Part shown: positions 1-7,038 of the stretch, in pieces
Numbering within the stretch: the first letter of the stretch is position 1
Layout: each line of letters opens with the position of its first letter
Assembly: GCA_031290955.1 (NCBI GenBank)
Contig: JAISLJ010000077.1
Span: 1-20,826 of the forward strand
Source of the DNA: Zoogloeaceae bacterium
GTDB taxonomy: Bacteria; Pseudomonadota; Gammaproteobacteria; Burkholderiales; Rhodocyclaceae
Length of the DNA stretch: 20,826 bases
Reading direction: 5' to 3'
The notes under the pieces: generated by a model
Databases searched by the model: none
Seen by the model: the letters and a program-made list of their open reading frames with translations, nothing else
Told to the model about the DNA's origin: nothing
Position numbers and translations under genes: made by a program

Positions 1-112
1 TCACCGTTGCGAATGTCTGTTGCTTCATGGTCTTCCCTTCCTGAAGAGATTTATTCAGATTTTATCGCAATATGATAAACGCGACAACTATGCGAGCGAC
101 TTGTTCAGGGGT

Positions 113-310
113 TCCTTAATAAAGACTCATCATTTCACGAGCGGCGAAGACCTTGAACAAACCCTGCTCCGCTATTGCCTGCTCTACAACGAACGCCTGC
201 TCCAAGCCGCACTCAACAGTAAAACCCCCATGGACGCCATGAACATGTGGTATGCTTCGCACCCTCAACTCTTCCTTCATCCGCCAGAATCGAATCGTCC
301 GGGATGTGAC
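113..310 (+). pseudogene. 3' remnant of a DDE (IS481/IS3-like) transposase
   Basis: The reading frame ending at the aspartate codon at 308-310 encodes the typical C-terminal tail of an integrase-core transposase. It has a THHF-S-EDLEQTL-RY-LYN segment, then an ALNSKTPMDAM-W block, then HPQLF, and ends in RPGCD. In relatives I know, this tail follows a VERFNGRI segment and stops right after the final GCD or GLD. Here the residues encoded before about position 113 do not resemble a transposase, so the gene is truncated on its 5' side. The usual stop is also missing, and the frame stays open into adk. No second element end lies in the window, so element length and family are uncertain; IS481-like is my best guess from the tail alone. 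Confidence 0.7.
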
Positions 311-358
311 ATCTATACAATACTCGACTTTTCGCACCGACAATTCACGAGGCTCCTC

Positions 359-1009
359 ATGCGAATCATCCTGCTCGGCGCGCCTGGCGCGGGCAAAGGC
401 ACCCAGGCGCGGTTCATCACCGAAAAATACGCGATTCCCCAGATTTCCACCGGCGACATGTTGCGCGCCCAGGTCAAGGCAGGCACGCCTTTGGGGCGGG
501 AAGCCAAGGGATACATGGATTCCGGCGCGCTGGTGCCGGATCGCGTCATCATCGACATGGTTCGGGAACGCCTCACGGCGGACGATTGCCGGAACGGCTA
601 CCTCTTCGACGGCTTTCCCCGCACCATTCCGCAGGCCGAAGCCCTGAAGGAAGCGGGCGTTGTCATCGACCTCGTGCTGGAAGTCGAGGTGCCCGACGCG
701 GTCATTGTTGAGCGCATGGCCGGGCGGCGCGTGCATCCTGCCTCCGGACGCTCGTATCACGTGCGCTTCAATCCGCCCAGGGTGGAGGGCAAGGACGATG
801 TGACCGGCGAAGACCTGATCCAGCGCGAGGACGACCGCGAGGCAACCGTCGAAAAGCGTCTGGCGGTCTACCACGCGCAGACGGAACCGCTGGTCGCCTT
901 CTACGAAGATTGGGCAAGGCGGGACGCCCAGGCGCCCAAGGTCCGGAAAATCGAGGGCGTCGGCAGCGTCGAGGCCATCACGGCGCGGCTCTTCGCGGCG
1001 CTGCAATGA
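359..1009 (+). CDS. adk: Adenylate kinase
   Basis: This cytoplasmic enzyme interconverts ATP plus AMP and two ADP, balancing adenylate pools. The 216-residue protein matches the long bacterial form (about 214 residues). It has the P-loop GAPGAGKGT at 7-15, STGDMLR at 30-36 and the AMP-site DGFPRT at 84-89. The LID begins with AGRRVHPASGRSYH at 121-134, which lacks the four zinc cysteines seen in Gram-positive enzymes, and QREDD lies at 155-159. I chose the ATG at 359 because the protein starts directly with MRIILLGAPGAGKGT and a GAGG sits 6 bases upstream. The frame is open further upstream through a transposase remnant, so an automatic call could wrongly extend it to about 329 residues. recJ follows after 60 bases. 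Confidence 0.96.
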   Translation: MRIILLGAPGAGKGTQARFITEKYAIPQISTGDMLRAQVKAGTPLGREAKGYMDSGALVPDRVIIDMVRERLTADDCRNGYLFDGFPRTIPQAEALKEAGVVIDLVLEVEVPDAVIVERMAGRRVHPASGRSYHVRFNPPRVEGKDDVTGEDLIQREDDREATVEKRLAVYHAQTEPLVAFYEDWARRDAQAPKVRKIEGVGSVEAITARLFAALQ

Positions 1010-1069
1010 CCGAAGAACCCGTGCGCGCGTCACTGCGCCCCGCAAACCCCTTCATGACTTCCCTTTCCG

Positions 1070-2794
1070 ATGCGCATTGTCCGCCGTCCGGTTCCAGAGC
1101 GCGTTGAATGGCAATTGACGCAGCAGGGAGTCTCTCCCCTGTGCGCCCGGCTCTTTGCGGCGCGTGGCGTCACGAGCGCGGCGGAGCTGGCCTACGAGGC
1201 GAGCGCCCTTCTGCCGCCGCAGGCGCTCATGGGCGCGCGGCAAGCCGCCATGCTCCTTGCCGACGCGCTCGCGGCCAATGCGCGGCTCCTGATCGTGGCC
1301 GACTACGATTGCGATGGCGCAACCGCCTGCGCCGTGGGCCTGCGTGCCCTGCGCGCATTGATCCAGGCCGGGGAGAGCCAGGCCACGGTGGATTATCTGG
1401 TGCCGGATCGCTTCGTCCTGGGCTATGGGCTTTCGCCCGCCATTGTCACGCTGGCCGCGCAGCGTTTCCAGCCCGACCTCATCCTGACCGTCGATAACGG
1501 CATTGCCAGTCTGGAAGGCGTCGCCGCCGCCCGGAAACTGGGGATCGCCACCCTCGTGACCGACCACCACCTGCCCGCCCTGAAGGATGGCGCGCCCTGC
1601 CTGCCCGACGCGGATTGCATCGTGAATCCCAACCAGCCCGGCTGCGATTTTCCGTCGAAGTCGCTTGCCGGGGTCGGCGTCATTTACTACGTCATGCTCG
1701 CCCTGCGCGCCGAACTGCGCGAACGCGGCTGGTTTCGCGGTCGCCCGGAACCCAATCTGGGCAATCTCCTCGATCTCGTAGCGCTGGGCACGGTCGCCGA
1801 CGTCGTCCGGCTCGATCACAACAACCGCATCCTGGTGAGCCAGGGCCTGCGGCGCATCCGCGCCGGACACCTGTGCTGCGGCCTGCGCGCTCTCCTGGCT
1901 GCCGCCGGACGCGAAGCGCAACGGCTTTCGGTCTTCGACCTGGGCTTTGTTCTTGGTCCGCGTATAAATGCCGCCGGACGCCTTGCGGACATGGGCATCG
2001 GCATCGAATGCCTGCTGGCAGAGGAACCGGCCCGGGCGCTCGCGCTCGCGCAAAAGCTGGATGCCCTGAACCGCGAACGACGCGAGATCGAGACGGGCAT
2101 GCAGGAACAGGCCCTTGCCATTCTGGATCGTCTCGACCTGGCGGCGGCGGCTCCTGCGGGCATGGCGCTTTTCGAGCCGGAGTGGCACGAGGGCGTTGTG
2201 GGCCTTCTGGCTTCGCGGGTCAAGGATCGGCTCCATCGCCCGGTCTTCGCCTTCGCGCCGAGCGGCAGCGGCGAACTGAAAGGCTCGGGGCGTTCCATCC
2301 CCGGCTTGCATCTGCGCGACGCGCTCGACCTCATGTCGAAACGCGCCCCAGGGCTGCTGCTGCGCTTTGGCGGACATGCGGCGGCGGCGGGCGTGACCGT
2401 GCGCCGGGAGGATTTCCCCCTTTTCCGCGACCTTTTCGCCGACATCGCCGACGAACTCCTGCCGCCGGAAGCCCTGGCCCGGCAACTGGAAACGGATGGC
2501 AGCCTGGAGAGCGGTTACTGCAACCTCGCTACCACGCATCTGCTGGAATCGCACGTCTGGGGCCAAGGTTTTGCCGCCCCCGTGTTCGACGATACTTTTA
2601 CGATCGAATGGCAGCGCATCCTCAAGGAAAAGCACCTGAAACTGCGCCTCCGGAAGGAAGCGTTCTCCATCGACGCGATCCAGTTCAATTTCACGACCAC
2701 GCCCGCGCAATCCGCCCACATCGCCTACCGCCTTGGAATCAACAACTACAAAGGCATTGAGTCCCCACAACTGCTGATCGAACACCTGGCGTGA
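1070..2794 (+). CDS. recJ: Single-stranded-DNA-specific 5'-3' exonuclease RecJ
   Basis: RecJ degrades single-stranded DNA 5' to 3' in RecF-pathway recombination, mismatch repair and base-excision repair. The 574-residue length fits the family (E. coli about 577). DHH-family metal motifs are visible in order: DYDCDG at 78-83, DNG at 142-144, DHH at 165-167 and GTVADV at 240-245. They are followed by RINAAGRLADMG and the DHHA1-type GGHAAAAG around residue 434. The C-terminal OB-like part ends near the stop. The ATG at 1070 lacks an obvious Shine-Dalgarno sequence, but the N terminus beginning MRIVRRPVPE fits the family. The 60-base gap after adk suggests co-transcription. The gene converges on an unrelated minus-strand gene. 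Confidence 0.96.
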   Translation: MRIVRRPVPERVEWQLTQQGVSPLCARLFAARGVTSAAELAYEASALLPPQALMGARQAAMLLADALAANARLLIVADYDCDGATACAVGLRALRALIQAGESQATVDYLVPDRFVLGYGLSPAIVTLAAQRFQPDLILTVDNGIASLEGVAAARKLGIATLVTDHHLPALKDGAPCLPDADCIVNPNQPGCDFPSKSLAGVGVIYYVMLALRAELRERGWFRGRPEPNLGNLLDLVALGTVADVVRLDHNNRILVSQGLRRIRAGHLCCGLRALLAAAGREAQRLSVFDLGFVLGPRINAAGRLADMGIGIECLLAEEPARALALAQKLDALNRERREIETGMQEQALAILDRLDLAAAAPAGMALFEPEWHEGVVGLLASRVKDRLHRPVFAFAPSGSGELKGSGRSIPGLHLRDALDLMSKRAPGLLLRFGGHAAAAGVTVRREDFPLFRDLFADIADELLPPEALARQLETDGSLESGYCNLATTHLLESHVWGQGFAAPVFDDTFTIEWQRILKEKHLKLRLRKEAFSIDAIQFNFTTTPAQSAHIAYRLGINNYKGIESPQLLIEHLA

Positions 2795-2814
2795 ACGGCA
2801 ATTGTTTTGCGGAT

Positions 2815-2847
2815 GCGCCATGATGATATGCTTTGGCGCTTTGCTTT
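2815..2847 (+). terminator. Possible rho-independent terminator after recJ
   Basis: GCGCCA at 2815-2820 pairs perfectly with TGGCGC at 2834-2839 across a 13-base loop, followed by the T-rich TTTGCTTT. It lies 20 bases after the recJ stop, in the gap between convergent genes, and its T-tract touches the stop codon of the opposite gene. The stem is short and the loop long, so it would be a weak terminator. On the minus strand the hairpin is not followed by T residues. Confidence 0.4.
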
Positions 2848-3691
2848 ACTCGTATGCGCCCTTTTGCCGGTTCCAACGATACCTGGCGTTATCGCCGTCG
2901 CTTGTGCGCAGCTCCCAATCAAAAAATCCGTTGGTTTTTGTTTTCAATACACGCAAGGTAGATTTATTCTCGTAGATATCGTGATCTCTTGTGCCGTCTT
3001 TGTGCCAATCACCCGCAATGTCCTGAAAAGTGTACATTTCAGCGCCAAAGACCCGAACCAGTTGATCGCCGACAATCCTGAAAAGCACCAGAAACTCGCA
3101 GTAAGCCCCGCCGCCAGAATAACCAATGTCATGCCCGCCGCGAACGCCAAAAGCCTTTTCTTTTTCGTTCAGGCGATAATTCGCCAAATCGAATTTATGA
3201 TAATCAAGTCTTGTGCTTTCCTCGCCCAGAACGGAAATCATGAATTCCATATCCGAAATGTCGTCGGATTTGGCGATGGGAACAAACTTGCCGTTTGCAA
3301 AATCAAAAACTCCCAGATGCAAATCCAACGACACACGGCAGACGGTATCGTTATCATATTTCCTGGCATCATCCAGAACCTTCTTGTTCATGGCAAAACA
3401 AGCGGCAACAACGTAACGATCCTTCCCGCCCCACGACCTGGCGCCCGCGAAATGGAGCAAGGCAGGGTCATGATGGGGCGCGATCCAGCGCAAAAGCAGA
3501 TCACGCTCCAGTCCCTCGGGAAGCGCGCCAAAACCGCTTTTGCGCGGAATTCCCTTCATTTGCTCGTCAAAGGCTTCCCTGCCCTCGCTGTGCGCGATTG
3601 CCGCGTCCGCTTCACGCAAATTCCTGGTGTGTTTTGTTTCCGCGCCAAGCGTCGCGCAAAACAAAAGCGCAAAAACCAATAACAATCTCAT
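2846..3691 (-). CDS. Exported protein of unknown function (281 aa)
   Basis: I do not recognise this family. The protein starts with a clear signal peptide: MRLLLVFALLFCATLGAE has a charged start, a hydrophobic core and probable cleavage after LGA. The remainder is soluble and mixed in charge, so periplasmic location is likely. It is rich in aromatic, Asp and Lys residues, with a Gly-rich stretch (DIGYSGGGAYCEF) and a YRWNRQKGAYE C terminus. The ATG at 3691 is supported by a GGAAGAGGG Shine-Dalgarno sequence about 7 bases upstream; the frame is open for another 99 codons but carries no better start. Codon use looks AT-richer than its neighbours (many AAA, GAT and AAT codons), which suggests later acquisition. 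It follows the DUF2939 gene by 49 bases and could be co-transcribed with it. Confidence 0.75.
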   Translation of the reverse strand: MRLLLVFALLFCATLGAETKHTRNLREADAAIAHSEGREAFDEQMKGIPRKSGFGALPEGLERDLLLRWIAPHHDPALLHFAGARSWGGKDRYVVAACFAMNKKVLDDARKYDNDTVCRVSLDLHLGVFDFANGKFVPIAKSDDISDMEFMISVLGEESTRLDYHKFDLANYRLNEKEKAFGVRGGHDIGYSGGGAYCEFLVLFRIVGDQLVRVFGAEMYTFQDIAGDWHKDGTRDHDIYENKSTLRVLKTKTNGFFDWELRTSDGDNARYRWNRQKGAYE

Positions 3692-3740
3692 GTCGATCCC
3701 TCTTCCAAGTTGTTTCATCATCGGCAAAAACCACAGCGGC

Positions 3741-4277
3741 TCAATCGGGAAACGCGACGCCGGAAACCTTCCATGTAGCGATTCCATGCCGCTTGAGGAG
3801 GAAGGAAACGAGTTCCCGACCGGAATCCTCTTCCTTGAGCGTGATTGCGAAGGTATCGAAACTCCTGTAGCCGCTTGCCACCTGCACGGGTTTCGCGGAG
3901 AGGAAAGCCAGCGGATTGGCCGCCTTGCCGGAAGCGCCCGCCTGCCCCCGCAGGAGCAGGGCGACGCTCTCCGGCGTGATGGCGGCATCCAGCAGCGGGT
4001 CCAGGGCTTTCAGGGCAAGCTGCGTCCCGGCTGCGCCCAGCGCGTTGCCATAGGGATTGTCGTTGTGCGTCCGCGCCAGTTCTTCTGTGAACTTGACACG
4101 CAGACTGGATTTCAGGTTTTCCTTCAGGACAGGAAAATCAAAATGCGCTGCCAGGGCGTGCGTATCCCGTGCCTCAACGGCGGATTGAATGGAACGCAGC
4201 GTGAGATACGGCGTCGCAAAAATCCACGCGCCGCCGCCGATGAGCACAAGAACAAGCAATGCCCGGAACAGTTTCAT
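3741..4277 (-). CDS. DUF2939 family membrane-anchored/exported protein
   Basis: This 178-residue protein has an N-terminal hydrophobic segment (about residues 4-20), best read as a signal anchor or uncleaved signal peptide, so the rest probably faces the periplasm. Just after it comes the pattern TPYLTLRSIQSAVEARD, followed by ALAAHFDFPVLKENLK, which I associate with the DUF2939 family of proteobacterial proteins of unknown function. The C-terminal half carries LALKALDPLLDAAITPE and a short closing segment TWKVSGVAFPD. The ATG at 4277 is chosen because GGAGGA lies 7 bases upstream and it begins directly at the hydrophobic segment. It sits 114 bases downstream of cyaY. No enzymatic role can be assigned. 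Confidence 0.8.
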   Translation of the reverse strand: MKLFRALLVLVLIGGGAWIFATPYLTLRSIQSAVEARDTHALAAHFDFPVLKENLKSSLRVKFTEELARTHNDNPYGNALGAAGTQLALKALDPLLDAAITPESVALLLRGQAGASGKAANPLAFLSAKPVQVASGYRSFDTFAITLKEEDSGRELVSFLLKRHGIATWKVSGVAFPD

Positions 4278-4391
4278 GCCAATTCCTCCGATGATTTCGC
4301 GCTGCCAGCCCCGCGCCAAAACAGGCGGCATCCTATCATTTTTTCGTCCCGCGAACAGCATCCCTGCCGCAGGGGCGACGGGGCAACGGGA

Positions 4392-4715
4392 TCAAAAGCA
4401 CACATCCACGCCGGTTTGCTCCGCGACCAGTTCGCGCAGGCGCGTCTCGAAGAGCGCGCCGTCCCGGCTGTCGCGCCAGTGTTCGCCGTCCCAGCGGAAG
4501 TGAAAGCCGCCGCGTCGCGCCGCGATCCAGATTTCCCGGCTGGGCGCGTGGCGGTTCACCACGATCTTGCCGCCTGCCGCGCAGTCGATTTCCAGAATGC
4601 CTTCCGCAACCCACTCATAGTCCAGTTCATGTTCCTGCGCCACCGCCTGTTCCAGAGCGGTTTCGAGCTGCGCCAGCAGCGTCCGGGCGCGTCCGGCAAA
4701 TTCCTGTTCATCCAT
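4392..4715 (-). CDS. cyaY: Iron-sulfur cluster assembly protein CyaY (bacterial frataxin)
   Basis: CyaY binds iron and the IscS desulfurase and modulates Fe-S cluster assembly in the cytoplasm. The 107-residue product has the usual frataxin length and layout. An acidic N-terminal helix starts with MDEQEF. It is followed by a beta-sheet with ILEIDCAAGGKIVVNRHAPSR, the REIWIAARRGGFHFRW core with its conserved tryptophans, and the C-terminal helix LFETRLRELVAEQTGVDV. A GGAG lies about 10 bases before the ATG at 4715. The gene diverges from lptM-lysA, an arrangement common in beta- and gammaproteobacteria. The 145-base divergent region should hold both promoters. Confidence 0.92.
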   Translation of the reverse strand: MDEQEFAGRARTLLAQLETALEQAVAQEHELDYEWVAEGILEIDCAAGGKIVVNRHAPSREIWIAARRGGFHFRWDGEHWRDSRDGALFETRLRELVAEQTGVDVCF

Positions 4716-4762
4716 TGTGCTACCATCTCCGGCTTTTGTTGCGTTGCTGTTGTTTGATCCAT

Positions 4763-4832
4763 GCCCGCAAGCGGGCGACCGCGCATGGCAGGGGGAAATC
4801 CCTCCCGGCCAGGATTATCCCCCGGAAGGGGG
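4763..4832. other. Two strong hairpins in the cyaY/lptM divergent region
   Basis: GCCCGC at 4763-4768 is followed after AA by GCGGGC at 4771-4776. Further on, CCCCC at 4819-4823 and GGGGG at 4828-4832 enclose a GGAA tetraloop of the GNRA type. Both would be stable as RNA in either direction. The second lies 28 bases before the lptM start, so it could belong to the lptM 5' leader. Neither is followed by a T-tract, so a terminator role is unlikely. Confidence 0.4.
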
Positions 4833-4860
4833 CGGTTTCAAACTGTGGAGTCTGTTTCTG

Positions 4861-5037
4861 ATGAAGACGATGCGCCTTGTGATTCTCCCCCCCCTTCTCC
4901 TCTTGTGCGGCGCTTGCGGCATCAAGGGTTCGCTGGATCAGCCCCCTGGCCCGGTCGCGCCGCCCGTGCTGGAGCGTTTCTCCCACGAAACGGCGACGCC
5001 GCCGGAGATTGCGAACACACCGGTAGCACAAAAATGA
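4861..5037 (+). CDS. lptM: Small outer-membrane lipoprotein LptM (YifL type)
   Basis: In E. coli, LptM assists oxidative maturation of the LPS translocon LptDE. This 58-residue protein has a lipoprotein signal ending in a CGAC box, with Cys19 as the probable lipidated residue. It is followed by GIKGSLDQPPG, the hallmark of the family (G-L/I-K-G-x-L-x-x-PP), and a short Pro-rich tail. The -3 position of the lipobox is Cys instead of the usual Leu. A GTGGAG lies 10 bases before the ATG at 4861; an internal ATG at 4870 is an alternative. Its TGA overlaps the lysA ATG by 4 bp, so the two are translationally coupled, as is common for yifL-lysA pairs. Confidence 0.85.
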   Translation: MKTMRLVILPPLLLLCGACGIKGSLDQPPGPVAPPVLERFSHETATPPEIANTPVAQK

Positions 5038-6368
5038 ATCTTCCCGGTTCCCCCCACTTCCATTACCGTGACGATGTGTTGCATGTCGAAGGGCTGGCGC
5101 TTCCCGAACTGGCCGCCCGCTTCGGCACGCCCCTGTACGTCTATTCCCGCACCGCCCTTGCTGCCGCGCTGGCGGAATTCCAGTCTGTCCTCCAGAGCCA
5201 TCCGGATGGTTCCCTGGTGTGCTATTCCGTCAAGGTCAATTCCAACCTGGCGATCCTTGATCTTTTTGCCCGCATGGGGGCAGGCTTCGACATTGTTTCC
5301 GGTGGCGAACTCGAACGGGTACTGGCGGCGGGCGGCGATCCGGGCAAGGTGGTTTTCTCCGGTGTCGGCAAGACGGAGGCAGAACTGGCGGCGGCGCTGC
5401 AAGCGGGCATCCTCTGTTTCAATGTGGAATCCGCTGCCGAGCTGGAACGCCTTGACCGCGTGGCCGGACAACTGGGCAAGGTTGCGCCCGTCAGCCTGCG
5501 CGTCAATCCGGATGTTGATCCCAAGACCCACCCTTACATCGCCACGGGCCTGAAAAGCAGCAAGTTCGGCATTCCGCTTGCCGGAGCGCCCGCGCTCTAC
5601 GAACGCGCTGCCCGCCTCGCCCACCTGCGTGTTACAGGCGTGGATTGCCACATCGGCTCGCAGCTTCTCGACCCGCGCCCGCACCACGAGGCGCTTGAAC
5701 GCCTGCTCCCGCTCCTGGAAACGCTGGCGGAGCGCGGCATTCCCATGCGCCACCTGGACTTGGGCGGCGGCCTGGGGATTCGCTACCGGCCCGAGGAGAC
5801 GGAACCCACGGTTGCCGACTACCTCGCCCCCATGATCGCAAGCGTGCGGGGACGCGGCCTCAAGCTCCTGCTTGAACCCGGACGCCGCCTGGTGGGCAAC
5901 GCGGGCCTTCTCCTCACGCGGGTGGAGTCGGTAAAGCCCGGCTGCGACAGGAATTTCGTCATCGTCGATGCCGCCATGAATGATCTCATCCGTCCCGCCC
6001 TCTACGAAGCCTGGCACGAAATCCGCGAAGTCGTCCTGCGGACGGCGATGTTTTCGGGACAATCTGCTGACCGTGGCGCCGCTGTTCGCGGAACCGCCGT
6101 CCACAAGACATCGGAGACGCTGTGTGATGTTGTTGGCCCGGTTTGCGAGAGTGGCGATTTCCTGGGACGCGCGCGGACGCTTGCCGTTACCGGAGGCGAC
6201 CTGCTCGCGGTGCTGAGTGCCGGAGCCTATGGCATGTCCATGAGTTCCAACTACAACAGCCGCCCGCGCGCGGCGGAAATCCTGGTGGATGGACAAACTC
6301 CGCACCTCATCCGCCGCCGGGAAACCACCGCCGACCTCTACGCCCTGGAATCCCGCATCCCCGCATAA
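5034..6368 (+). CDS. lysA: Diaminopimelate decarboxylase
   Basis: LysA removes CO2 from meso-diaminopimelate to give L-lysine, the last step of the DAP pathway, using PLP. The fold-type III alanine-racemase-like barrel shows YSVKVNSN with the PLP lysine at 67, HIGSQ at 206-210, the GGGLGI glycine loop, EPGR at 281-284, CESGD at 371-375 with the catalytic cysteine, and the PLP-contacting tyrosine in GAYGMSMSSNYN near 399. At 444 residues it is longer than typical (about 415-420). The extra length lies at about 331-364, between YEAWHEI and DVVGPVCESGD. The start at 5034 overlaps the lptM stop. It converges on the LprI-like gene with a 23-base gap. Confidence 0.95.
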   Translation: MNLPGSPHFHYRDDVLHVEGLALPELAARFGTPLYVYSRTALAAALAEFQSVLQSHPDGSLVCYSVKVNSNLAILDLFARMGAGFDIVSGGELERVLAAGGDPGKVVFSGVGKTEAELAAALQAGILCFNVESAAELERLDRVAGQLGKVAPVSLRVNPDVDPKTHPYIATGLKSSKFGIPLAGAPALYERAARLAHLRVTGVDCHIGSQLLDPRPHHEALERLLPLLETLAERGIPMRHLDLGGGLGIRYRPEETEPTVADYLAPMIASVRGRGLKLLLEPGRRLVGNAGLLLTRVESVKPGCDRNFVIVDAAMNDLIRPALYEAWHEIREVVLRTAMFSGQSADRGAAVRGTAVHKTSETLCDVVGPVCESGDFLGRARTLAVTGGDLLAVLSAGAYGMSMSSNYNSRPRAAEILVDGQTPHLIRRRETTADLYALESRIPA

Positions 6369-6391
6369 GACATTCGGGCCTTTGGTCTGTG

Positions 6392-6790
6392 CTATTGTCT
6401 GCTGGGGCAGGAGATGTCTCCCTCTTCGCAGCCGCTCAGTTTCTTGATCTCATTGATTCTTGCGCGTGTTTTTTCGGCAAGGCAGATATTTAATTCCATC
6501 TGATAAATGCTGCCGCCGATCGAACCCAAGGTTTCAAGGGCGCATGATAAATCGCGGAATTTGATCCACGCATTTTGCGCTTCTTTCAGCGCGTTTTTAT
6601 GTTCGCTATCAAGGGATGTTCTAAACGACGCATAGATTGCATTGAGGTCTTTGTCGACTTCTTCATACTCCTTGACGGCACATTCGTTCATTTCCAACTG
6701 CGTTTGCGCATTGCCGCAGTCAACATCGGCAAAGCACAGGTTTGTCAAAAAAACGAAAACCAACGCGCCCTTTCGTGCGACTTTTTCCAT
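6392..6790 (-). CDS. LprI/DUF1311-type exported protein (possible lysozyme inhibitor)
   Basis: This 132-residue protein begins with a signal peptide (hydrophobic core ALVFVFLTNLCFA). A DUF1311/LprI-type domain follows, with the pattern DCGNAQTQLEMNECAVKEYEEVDKDLNAIYASF, a central KEAQNAWIKFRDLSC and ICLAEKTRARINEIKKL. Members carry paired cysteines and include Mycobacterium LprI, reported to inhibit lysozyme; most others are uncharacterised, so inhibition here is inference. Six cysteines remain after signal removal, consistent with periplasmic disulfides. The ATG at 6790 has AGGAGA 6 bases upstream. The gene is AT-richer than lysA and has its own promoter, which suggests an independently regulated accessory gene. 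Confidence 0.85.
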   Translation of the reverse strand: MEKVARKGALVFVFLTNLCFADVDCGNAQTQLEMNECAVKEYEEVDKDLNAIYASFRTSLDSEHKNALKEAQNAWIKFRDLSCALETLGSIGGSIYQMELNICLAEKTRARINEIKKLSGCEEGDISCPSRQ

Positions 6791-6818
6791 GAATCTCTCC
6801 TGTCATGATTTGCGCCCG

Positions 6819-6827
6819 ATTATATCA
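6819..6827 (-). promoter_or_regulatory. Extended -10 promoter for the LprI-like gene
   Basis: On the minus strand the sequence reads TGATATAAT, a perfect TATAAT preceded by the TGn extension, ending 28 bases upstream of the ATG. The hexamer 17 bases further upstream (CCGGCA) matches TTGACA at only three positions, which fits an extended -10 promoter. The predicted transcript has a short leader containing the AGGAGA ribosome-binding site. Confidence 0.6.
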
Positions 6828-7038
6828 AAAACCGGAGAGCGTGCCGGAGATCCACGGCCAGATCGTCCTGTGCGTCCATTCTGTCAGCGTCTGCAAGAGA
6901 AGATTCAAGGACGGACGAGAAACAACACCGTACCGCCCTTGCCTGCCAGGCGCAGGGTGGCGCCCCGGAGACGTCGCCGGTTCCTGTCGGCCGCTGTGTT
7001 GAGGGGGGTATCAGCAGGCGTCGTCAGCGTGCGCCTTG

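Noticed and set aside
1..112. Transposase coding sequence extending to the window start
   Set aside because: The residues before about position 113 lack the VERFNGRI-type segment expected just upstream, so the transposase match is not extended.
1052..2821. Long minus-strand open frame opposite recJ (589 codons)
   Set aside because: Covers recJ almost exactly; its product has no recognisable motifs, while the plus strand holds every RecJ motif. It is a shadow of GC-rich codon use.
2807..3682. Plus-strand open frame of 291 codons opposite the exported protein
   Set aside because: The minus strand has a signal peptide, a ribosome-binding site and sensible composition; the plus-strand product resembles no protein.
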